Assembly: GCA_021806765.1 (NCBI GenBank)
Contig: JAJZQR010000091.1
Span: 1-18,283 of the forward strand
DNA from: Chloroflexota bacterium
GTDB lineage: Bacteria > Chloroflexota > UBA6077
DNA length: 18,283 bases
Direction of reading: 5' to 3'
Below are positions 1 through 6,144 of the stretch, piece after piece. Numbering within the stretch: the stretch's first letter is position 1; every line of letters begins with the position of its first letter. Both the position numbers and the translations under genes were made by a program. The notes under the pieces were generated by a model. It was not told the origin of the DNA. It did not search any database and saw nothing but the letters and a program-made list of their open reading frames with translations.

Positions 1-242
1 CCCACCACGGCCAGCTCTGTCTGCCGCAACCGCTGCATCAGGTCGTAGCTCTGGAGGATCAGGCTGCCCGGGCACTTCACCGAGCAGAGGACGGCCAGCT
101 TGCGGCGGCTCAAGAGGCCGAGGTTGCCGAGGGCGTCGAGGGCAGGAGGGGCGTCAGGGCCGAGCTGCGCCCCTACCGAAGACGGATAGTGCGGGTCTTG
201 GCGCCCGATCCGAATGGTGTCCACAGACCTCGCTGCCACCAT
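1..242 (-). CDS. DprA-like (SLOG-fold) DNA-processing protein, N-terminal part only
   Basis: This open frame is too short for routine ORF calling because it runs off the left edge; about 80 codons are visible. It starts at ATG 242-240, only 9 bp after the UvrD-like stop codon, so it is the next gene of the same operon. The visible protein has a His-Tyr-Pro motif (residues 18-20), a PP-x-L helix, and then KLAVLCSVKCPG (residues 48-59) leading into a Tyr-Asp-Leu helix. DprA and its relatives share the order 'YP..L', 'APP.L...G', a beta strand with a small-residue turn, and then the Rossmann core. In canonical DprA the turn reads AIVGSR; here it reads LCSVKCPG, as in a divergent DprA-like subgroup. 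DprA loads RecA on single-stranded DNA; the role of this subgroup is unknown to me. The call rests on the fold pattern only, since the C-terminal part is outside the window. Confidence 0.7.
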   Translation of the reverse strand, partial: MVAARSVDTIRIGRQDPHYPSSVGAQLGPDAPPALDALGNLGLLSRRKLAVLCSVKCPGSLILQSYDLMQRLRQTELAVV

Positions 243-251
243 ACCACCAAC

Positions 252-1484
252 CTACAGAAGGTCCAACAGGTCGTCATCATCCGTGGGGGCACTCTCCCCG
301 CTTTGAACCGTTCTGCCCGCCATCGCGACAACAGGCGCACCCTCCTGAATCGTCAGCAACCCCTGAGCCGCCAGCGGACGCACCCGCTCCAGTGAAGGCA
401 GTTCCTGACCCTGCACGCTGCTCATATAGACCCACTTCGTAGCCCGAGCGATGCCAACGAACAGAAGCCGTTCGACGCGGTAGCGGTCCAGCCTCGAGAA
501 AGACTTGGGAACCAGCCTCGGCATCAGGACGGTGTCGAAGGTGAGCCCTTTCGCCGCATGGTAGGTCATGAGTTTGGGGCGATCACTGGAGAAATCGTAC
601 TCGCCCTTTGTTTCCACCTCCAGGCCGACATTCCTGAGACCCTGCGCGAAGCCGTGGACCTGCCGGTTCATCGGGAAGAGGATGGCTATCCGCTCGCCCT
701 GGTCCAGCCTCACCCGCACAATGTCAACGAGCCGTTCGGTTTCGTTCTTGAAGTCGGAGGCCAGGTAGAGGAGCGGGGTCTCTCGGCCCGTCTGGGCCGT
801 CCTGGTTTGCCGGAGGAAAAAGGTCCTGTCTTCCGGGTCGTCGATGAACTCGGCGGCTAGGGCAGCGATGTAAGGGGAGCAGCGAAAGGCCTCCAGAAGA
901 CCCACATTTCGCTTCCTCAGTCCCAGCCTTCGCAGAATGTCGGTCTCGCTCGATCGTCCCTCGTAAATCTGCTGCTTGTTATCCATGCAGACGGTGACGT
1001 GCTTGGCGATGATGCGCAGTAGGTCAAAGGAATCTGCCTCCAGATCCTGCCCCTCATCCACGAGGACGAAGTCGTAGGGCGGGGAGAAGGACGATTGGGC
1101 ACGAATGTGCTCCAGCACCGCGTAGCGGATGGCGGTGAAATCGGGCGTCTTCGTCTTGCTGTCCCAGGGCATGCGCCCGCCGATATGGCCTCTGTACCAG
1201 TGGCGGCACCAGTCGTCCAACGTCACCACTGAGTCCTCGGGAAGGTCCAGGAGCTGAAGAGCTGACTGAATGTAATCCTTCAGAGCATTGGTGAAGACAA
1301 AGATGCGGAACCTCTCGGGCTGCACGTCGAGGGCATCGCTCAGGTGGCGGGCACGATGCAGCAGCACCTGTGTCTTACCGGAACCCGGCGCCCCGAAGAT
1401 CACCCTGTGCTCCCGAGGGTCCAACTCGATGGCTCGGATCTGCTCCGGGGTCATCTCGTCCCGGGGCACCAACCAGATAGTCAC
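252..1484 (-). CDS. Compact UvrD-like superfamily 1 DNA helicase/ATPase
   Basis: A 410-residue SF1 helicase-like protein. Visible motifs are a Q-motif-like TPEQ (12-15), Walker A GAPGSGKT (31-38), Walker B VDEGQD (142-147), a motif III-like stretch MDNKQQIYEG (167-176), motif V-like TYHAAKGLTFD (307-317) and motif VI-like VGIARATK (343-350; the usual form is VAxTRA). UvrD and PcrA are about 700 residues with large 1B and 2B insertions; here both are nearly absent, so this is a minimal ATPase core that may act as a DNA-stimulated switch rather than a processive helicase. The start is GTG 1484-1482, chosen because it overlaps the hsp70 TGA as GTGA behind a GGAGG ribosome site, which implies translational coupling. 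The tail after residue 360 is low-complexity and ends in a run of acidic residues. A DprA-like gene follows 9 bp later. The helicase class is clear; the role is inferred from context. Confidence 0.88.
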   Translation of the reverse strand: MTIWLVPRDEMTPEQIRAIELDPREHRVIFGAPGSGKTQVLLHRARHLSDALDVQPERFRIFVFTNALKDYIQSALQLLDLPEDSVVTLDDWCRHWYRGHIGGRMPWDSKTKTPDFTAIRYAVLEHIRAQSSFSPPYDFVLVDEGQDLEADSFDLLRIIAKHVTVCMDNKQQIYEGRSSETDILRRLGLRKRNVGLLEAFRCSPYIAALAAEFIDDPEDRTFFLRQTRTAQTGRETPLLYLASDFKNETERLVDIVRVRLDQGERIAILFPMNRQVHGFAQGLRNVGLEVETKGEYDFSSDRPKLMTYHAAKGLTFDTVLMPRLVPKSFSRLDRYRVERLLFVGIARATKWVYMSSVQGQELPSLERVRPLAAQGLLTIQEGAPVVAMAGRTVQSGESAPTDDDDLLDLL

Positions 1485-3886
1485 TGCTGCGCCTCCTGCA
1501 CGGTCTCCATGGGCAGCAGCGCATCCTGGTCCAGCGCAGAGCTATCCACCTTCTTCCGGCGCCTCTTCATTTCGGCAAATGCTCGGTCGGAGGCGTCCTC
1601 ATCGCCGTCCATGCGCGCCGCCGTCAGGAACCACCCCAACTCCCAGTCGTTCAGAGCTCCCACGGGCTCGAAGGTCGCCAGCGCCTCGTTGAGAAAGCGC
1701 ACCCTCTCCTGGGAATCCCCGAGGGAATCTGCCAGCATCGCCCGCAGCACCAGGAAAGGGGCCTCCCGCTCCATCGCCAGCGCCTTCTCCAACGACTCCA
1801 CAGCAGCGCCAATCTGCCCCCGCCGCTTCTGGGCCAGAGCGAGGTTGAACCAGGACCCGCTCCATGGAGAGACCCTGGTGGCCTCTCGGTAGAACTTCTC
1901 CTCGCTCTGCACGTCTCCCAACTCGCCGGCCAGGGTGGCCATCCGGTTGAGGATCCCAGCGTCCGCCCCATTCCGCGTCCTCAAGACCGCCTTGAACAGA
2001 TCGAGAGCCTTCTCTCGATGGCCAATCTCCACGTAGTGATTCGCCAACTCCTCGAACTTCGCCGGCTGCTGGGGCTGCGGGATCTCACCGGTCCGTAGCC
2101 GCTCCTCCAAGTCCAGGATGGCGGCCCAGTGTACGTCCGGGTTAACCACATTGGTCAGCGGCTTCTCGATGGCTCTCGCGAAGGAGGGCGAACCCGCGGC
2201 AGAGGACAACCTCATCCTCAGGTCGAGCATCTGGTTCTCGTCGTAGCGATACTCCAGAGCGAGAGACTCTCCCTGAGCCGCGGGGGCGGGTATCGTCCAG
2301 ACATCCCCGTACAGCAGTCTCGCTTTCTCTCCCGCGACGATCTCCACCCGGAGCTTCAAGTCGCCCCGGGCAACGGTCTCCGGCACCAGAAGACGCTGGC
2401 AAGAGCGATAGGAGCCATCGGCCGGATAGGGGAGCGCCGCTCCTGCGGGGACTAACTCTATCGAGCCCGTCACAGTGCGAATCCCGATACTCTCGTGGCA
2501 ACAGGGCTGAATCAGCCCCTTCCCGTGCAGTGCCAGGGCGAGGGCGTGGTAGGCCGCGCCCCGAGCAACCGCCGTCTGCACCGAATCGGCGTCCCCGTGG
2601 GTCAGCACCCTGGCCGATGCAAAGAAGCTAGCGGCGGCCTCGGCCACCTGGGGGATCAGGCTGCTGCCGCCCACCAGCAGACAGTAGTCCACATCGGCCG
2701 GGTCCAGGCTGCTCCTCTCCAGGGCGTCCTGTAGCGGAGCGAAGATGGAGCAGGTCATACGATAGTCGGTTTGACGGGCGTAAAGCAGGTCGCGATCCAG
2801 GAAGGGCTCCAGCAGCGTCTCGAACTGCTCCGCCGTGAGCTGGGGTGACTGCAGGGTCAGCCTCCGCCCCCTCAGATCGCACTCCCGAACGCCCGGCAGC
2901 TTCTTCACGATCTGACTCTTGTCGGCACCCTGGTACCGACCGAACTTCTGCAACCGGGCGATCTCCGTGGAGAGCCCTATCTTGAGGGCCTCGGCCACAC
3001 CCAGCAGCGCTGGCTCGACATACTCTTTCTTCTCCTTGTAAGTGAGGGCGAAGGGCAACAGGTTGTTCTGCTCCAGCAGTTGGGGCAGCAGCACCTCATA
3101 GAGGATGGCCGCGTCGATGTCGCCGCCCCCCAGCCGGTGGTAGCGGGACACGGAGAGGGGTGCTGCCTTCAAACCGCCGCTCTGGCTGGCCCCCTCCAGC
3201 CGAAACAGCGCCACGTCGCAGGTGCCTCCGCCGAAGTCGAAGACAACCAGGGTCTTCTGCCCCGTAAGCTCGGGCAGCAGCTCCTTGCGGTGGGTGACCA
3301 GGTAATCCAGGAAGGCAGCCACCGGCTCGTCGAGCAGGTCGCCCCCCTGCACTTCCAGGCCGGCAAGCTCCGCGGCCTTCTGGGTATCGACTCGCTGCGC
3401 CGACTGAAAGGAGGCAGGAACGGTGACAACCACCCGGCTCACCGGCGTGGGGTCGTCGGCCAGGGCCGACTCCTTCAAGTAGGAGAGCACCCTGGCGCCG
3501 ATTTCGGCCGCCGACCGGAACCCCTCGGGGGCCTTGTGGTAGGTGCGCTGGATTCCCATGTGGTTCTTGCACTCGTAGAACAGTCCCTGATATACGCCCA
3601 ACTCCGGCGCCTTGGCGCGCAGCCGCTTGGCGCCCTCACCGACGAACAGCCGGTCCTGATAGATAGCGACCGCCGAGGGGACCAGGACGTGGGTGTACAC
3701 GCCCTCCAGGGTAGGCTGTTCCACCTCCAAGCAACGGGCGATGGTCTTGGAGGGATCGGCCGGATCCCAGATCACCTCCGCCACGGTGGAGTTGGTGGTG
3801 CCCAGATCGATGCCTAGCGCGCGGATGGGGGTCGCCGGCAGCTTGCGTTCCGAGTTCGCGGGTCCCAAGAGGTCCAGTGAGCCCAT
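1481..3886 (-). CDS. Hsp70/DnaK-type ATPase fused to a C-terminal TPR region
   Basis: An 801-residue protein. The actin-fold ATPase signatures are present: phosphate-1 DLGTTNS (27-33), phosphate-2 DFGGGTCD (217-224), and adenosine motif VGGSS (405-409) followed by a VARGAAYHA helix (440-448). A short beta-rich region (about 455-575) stands where the substrate-binding domain belongs, without the DnaK helical lid. From about 605 to 765 there are tetratricopeptide-like helices (NHYVEIGHREKALDLFKAVL, then WFNLALAQKRRGQIGAAVESL). DnaK is about 640 residues and has no TPR, so this is a diverged Hsp70 with a protein-docking tail. The start is ATG 3886, behind AGGAGG. No J-protein or GrpE gene is nearby, and the UvrD-like gene overlaps by 4 bp. 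I infer an ATP-driven sensor or assembly factor for the helicase/DprA-like partners rather than a housekeeping chaperone. The domain call is solid; the role is inference. Confidence 0.9.
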   Translation of the reverse strand: MGSLDLLGPANSERKLPATPIRALGIDLGTTNSTVAEVIWDPADPSKTIARCLEVEQPTLEGVYTHVLVPSAVAIYQDRLFVGEGAKRLRAKAPELGVYQGLFYECKNHMGIQRTYHKAPEGFRSAAEIGARVLSYLKESALADDPTPVSRVVVTVPASFQSAQRVDTQKAAELAGLEVQGGDLLDEPVAAFLDYLVTHRKELLPELTGQKTLVVFDFGGGTCDVALFRLEGASQSGGLKAAPLSVSRYHRLGGGDIDAAILYEVLLPQLLEQNNLLPFALTYKEKKEYVEPALLGVAEALKIGLSTEIARLQKFGRYQGADKSQIVKKLPGVRECDLRGRRLTLQSPQLTAEQFETLLEPFLDRDLLYARQTDYRMTCSIFAPLQDALERSSLDPADVDYCLLVGGSSLIPQVAEAAASFFASARVLTHGDADSVQTAVARGAAYHALALALHGKGLIQPCCHESIGIRTVTGSIELVPAGAALPYPADGSYRSCQRLLVPETVARGDLKLRVEIVAGEKARLLYGDVWTIPAPAAQGESLALEYRYDENQMLDLRMRLSSAAGSPSFARAIEKPLTNVVNPDVHWAAILDLEERLRTGEIPQPQQPAKFEELANHYVEIGHREKALDLFKAVLRTRNGADAGILNRMATLAGELGDVQSEEKFYREATRVSPWSGSWFNLALAQKRRGQIGAAVESLEKALAMEREAPFLVLRAMLADSLGDSQERVRFLNEALATFEPVGALNDWELGWFLTAARMDGDEDASDRAFAEMKRRRKKVDSSALDQDALLPMETVQEAQQ

Positions 3887-3906
3887 GGTCCCCTCCTATG
3901 TGTATT

Positions 3907-3947
3907 CTATGAACCGGTATATACCGCACGCATAGTGCTATGAACCG
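3907..3947 (-). promoter_or_regulatory. Candidate hsp70 promoter overlapped by operator-like repeats
   Basis: On the minus strand, TTCATA (3944-3939) and TATACC (3921-3916) lie 17 bp apart, each matching 4 of 6 sigma70 positions, and would give a start about 23 bp upstream of the hsp70 ATG. CTATGAACCG occurs twice on the plus strand (3907-3916 and 3938-3947), 31 bp apart, about three helical turns. A perfect 12-bp palindrome CGGTATATACCG (3915-3926) covers the -10, and CATAG-TG-CTATG (3931-3942) touches the -35. This is what a repressor-controlled promoter looks like. The repeats are directly visible; the promoter assignment is moderate. Confidence 0.45.
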
Positions 3948-4008
3948 ACGGCATGCCAGTTCCCGGGGTGGTGCCGTTCGGCCGCGATCTATCCATAAAA
4001 CCTGGTAA

Positions 4009-4052
4009 ATAGATTCTAGATAGATTGTCGATAGACTGTGGATAGACGCCGA
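4009..4052. repeat. Four tandem 11-bp direct repeats (iteron-like)
   Basis: Reading the plus strand, four consecutive 11-mers begin with ATAGA: ATAGATTCTAG (4009), ATAGATTGTCG (4020), ATAGACTGTGG (4031) and ATAGACGCCGA (4042). The consensus is ATAGAYTSTSG, and the last unit is degenerate. An 11-bp period puts every unit on nearly the same face of the helix, which suits cooperative binding of one protein. The array is AT-richer than its surroundings and sits about 120 bp upstream of the hsp70 start and 8 bp past the stop of a small winged-helix ORF. A regulatory array is the simplest reading; a replication iteron is less likely because no Rep gene is seen. Confidence 0.65.
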
Positions 4053-4060
4053 GCACTGCA

Positions 4061-4234
4061 CTACTCTGGCGGTAGGTACCGTGTCCACCGGCCCAGGCCC
4101 TCACGTCGAAGCAGCCCCTTGGCAGCCAGCTTCTTCAGCAGGTACCCGGCTTGGGTGGGTTTCACCCCCAGGAGTCGACGGCACCCATCGTTGTCGATGC
4201 TCCCGTTCTGGCGCACGTAGGCGAAGATCCTCTC
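4061..4234 (-). pseudogene. Stranded winged-helix domain, remnant or tiny DNA-binding protein
   Basis: On the minus strand an open frame runs from a TAG at 4237-4235 to the stop at 4063-4061 and encodes about 57 residues beginning ERIFAYVRQNGSIDND and containing LLGVKPTQAGYLLKKL, then a basic wing GLLRREGLGRWTRYLP. This is a complete helix-turn-helix plus wing, and it closely resembles in spacing the last 55 residues of the adjacent AlbA_2 protein (YVQAHSRITRREAVELCGL, then LLRRLAKERKLRLRGSKRG). No ATG is in frame. A GTG at 4216-4214 with AGGAGAGG 12 bp upstream could start a 51-residue protein. Either the C-terminal remnant of a second AlbA_2-type gene, or a small regulator. It lies directly beside the 11-bp repeats, which it might bind. 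I favour remnant but cannot exclude function. Confidence 0.6.
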
Positions 4235-4458
4235 CTACGGTGGGAATGGAACGAAGGCAAGGGCTACTGCATGACGCAGTGAACAACAGCTAACTGATCG
4301 GATCGGCTCTTAGCCACGTCGCAACCTCTCGCGTACGCACCTCTCGCGATTGGTGACAACGGGCCTGGCGTATCGGACGTAAATGGGGCTTCCCTCATGA
4401 CTTATGCGCATATGCGCATACCGTTTTGCGCCGCGCGCATATTCTGCGCATTTCGCGG
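4235..4458. promoter_or_regulatory. Non-coding junction with TGCGCA palindrome cluster
   Basis: No convincing gene lies here. The stretch has a perfect 18-bp palindrome, TATGCGCATATGCGCATA (4403-4420), which is two abutting TGCGCA palindromes. Further related sites follow: GCGCGCAT (4433-4440) and TGCGCA (4445-4450), all within 60 bp after the AlbA_2 stop codon. A separate 10-bp direct repeat ACCTCTCGCG occurs at 4324-4333 and 4339-4348. The palindrome has no loop and no following T-run, so it is not an intrinsic terminator. Clustered symmetric sites suggest binding by a dimeric protein or a modification target. Confidence 0.4.
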
Positions 4459-6144
4459 TTAGCCACGCTCATAATAGGCCCCACGTTTGGAGCCTCGAAG
4501 TCGAAGCTTCCTCTCCTTTGCCAGCCGGCGCAACAGACGGCTCGCCTCGTCACTACCAAGCCCACACAGCTCCACCGCTTCCCGTCGCGTGATGCGGGAA
4601 TGGGCTTGAACGTATTGCAGCACCATGGCCTCCTGGCGGATCTCGTCAAAACCGTGAGCACGGACATACCCTGCCGGCGCCCCCAACTGGCGGTAAAGCC
4701 AGGCACTGAGGTGGTAGACACGGCCTCGCTTCTCTCCTTTCGCTTCCACCAGGCCTCGCTCAACCAACCGCTCCAGCACCGAGCGGGCATGGGCCTCTCC
4801 ACGCTGGGTGAGCCGGCCGATGGTGGACACGTCCACCCTACGTTCGTACTGCAATCGGTTGAGAGTGATCAACTCATCCAGAGTAAGCGGCTTGCCAGCC
4901 TTGTCTTGCTGGTAAGCGAAGGCCGCGAAGGAGAGACTCGCTTCGCCCCCTCGAAGGATCAGGCGAACCGCATCGCGATCGCTCCGACTGTAGTCGGGCA
5001 GCGGACGGCCGTACCGCAGTTGCCCCAGGTAGATCTTGTCGATCCCCCGCCCCGTCGTCTCCACCAGTCCAATGCGACGAAGGACCTCAGCAAGGAGTGG
5101 ATTGCGCGGTTTGGGCTCGTGCACCAAGAGATTATCCAGGGTTATCCCCTCAAGAAAGCCACCGGGGTTGGTGAGGAACAGATGGTCCGGAAAGAACTGT
5201 ATGTACACCGTGCCCCGCCGAGTATAGTCCCGGTGCAGCACGGCATTGATCGTAGCCTCGCGAAAGGCCTCCGGGGAATAGTCCGGAAGAGGCAGCCGGA
5301 AGAGACCCACCTGAACCTCTTGCTCCTGGTTGCGCGCCCTGAACCGATCCTCCACCGCCTCCAGAGTCTTCAGCAGCGGTCCGCCAAACCAATCGTTGAC
5401 CGGCGTGTTGCCGCGAACATCCAGAACCTGAAAGGCCACCTCGTGGGTCGGGACAAAGCGACGCAGGGCGGTTTCCCGCCCCAACAGCAGCATACCCGCC
5501 ACCCTCGGAATCAACTCCTCACCCCGCGTCTCCACCAGGCGGAGGGCCTGAATCAACTCCCGGTCGTCCAGAGTGAGGAGAACACCATCACCGTGGAGCC
5601 GCTGAATGGTCTGCCGCAGTCTCTCTATCTCCAGAGGATCCAGATCGCCCCAACCGGCCTCATTGGCGACCTGGCCAGAGTAGTCTGCCAGACCCAGATC
5701 ACCCCGGCGGCTCGCATGCTCGTAGGGATAGAAGGGCGGGCACTCGGGCCCGTGGATGCCCATGACCCGCCTGACACACTTCCCATCCTTGGTGGCGCAT
5801 ACCTCGGGATAAGGGTCCACCTCGATCGCTACCACCGGCAGGCCATTCACAGTGTGCAGACCGATCCGGGTGTTGATGGGTGGAGCGGTGTTATTGAAGA
5901 TGGCAGCCTGCAGCGCAAAGGGGTCGGTGGTGGCCCCATGTCTTGGACGTGCCCCCGTGACCCGTCCGTCGTTCTCCACACCTAGGAGTAGTACGCCGCC
6001 CTCGGTGTTCGCCAGGCAGACGACGGCCTCGTAGACCTCTTTATCGGAAAGGGCTTGGCGGCCCTCGCCCTTGAACTCCACCCGCAGCGTCTCGCCCGAC
6101 CGAACGAGCTTCTCAACCTCGGCAGTATCCAGCGGCACGCTCAC
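4459..6144 (-). CDS. AlbA_2 (Schlafen-type) / RecG-like GHKL ATPase with winged-helix tail
   Basis: A 561-residue protein. The N-terminal AlbA_2 nucleic-acid-binding domain (about 12-125) shows the ETLRVEFKG signature (18-26), GGVLLLGVEND (49-59) and a conserved AAIFNN (80-85). The centre (about 290-375) looks like the HATPase_c_4 domain of RecG-like proteins: EATINAVLHRDY (296-307), a NPGGF turn (326-330) and RNPLLAEVLRRIGLVETTGRGIDK split over 347-370. Two winged-helix segments follow, about 435-475 and 505-555. The family includes regulators and defence proteins; the name 'RecG-like' is historical and there is no helicase motor. The start is GTG 6144-6142, overlapping the methylase TGA as GTGA behind GGAGGGGG, so it is co-translated with the methylase. 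It may be the ATPase component of a helicase-methylase-ATPase system or a DNA-binding regulator of the operon. The domain assignment is strong; the role is inferred. Confidence 0.85.
   Translation of the reverse strand: MSVPLDTAEVEKLVRSGETLRVEFKGEGRQALSDKEVYEAVVCLANTEGGVLLLGVENDGRVTGARPRHGATTDPFALQAAIFNNTAPPINTRIGLHTVNGLPVVAIEVDPYPEVCATKDGKCVRRVMGIHGPECPPFYPYEHASRRGDLGLADYSGQVANEAGWGDLDPLEIERLRQTIQRLHGDGVLLTLDDRELIQALRLVETRGEELIPRVAGMLLLGRETALRRFVPTHEVAFQVLDVRGNTPVNDWFGGPLLKTLEAVEDRFRARNQEQEVQVGLFRLPLPDYSPEAFREATINAVLHRDYTRRGTVYIQFFPDHLFLTNPGGFLEGITLDNLLVHEPKPRNPLLAEVLRRIGLVETTGRGIDKIYLGQLRYGRPLPDYSRSDRDAVRLILRGGEASLSFAAFAYQQDKAGKPLTLDELITLNRLQYERRVDVSTIGRLTQRGEAHARSVLERLVERGLVEAKGEKRGRVYHLSAWLYRQLGAPAGYVRAHGFDEIRQEAMVLQYVQAHSRITRREAVELCGLGSDEASRLLRRLAKERKLRLRGSKRGAYYERG

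Noticed and set aside
4009..4052. Plasmid-type replication iterons or a CRISPR array.
   Set aside because: There is no Rep gene and there are no spacers; the units are 11 bp and contiguous.
4403..4420. Intrinsic terminator after the AlbA_2 gene.
   Set aside because: The palindrome has no loop and no T-run follows on the minus strand.
4426..5985. A 519-codon plus-strand frame opposite the AlbA_2 gene.
   Set aside because: No recognisable motif, and the opposite strand encodes convincing AlbA_2 and GHKL motifs.
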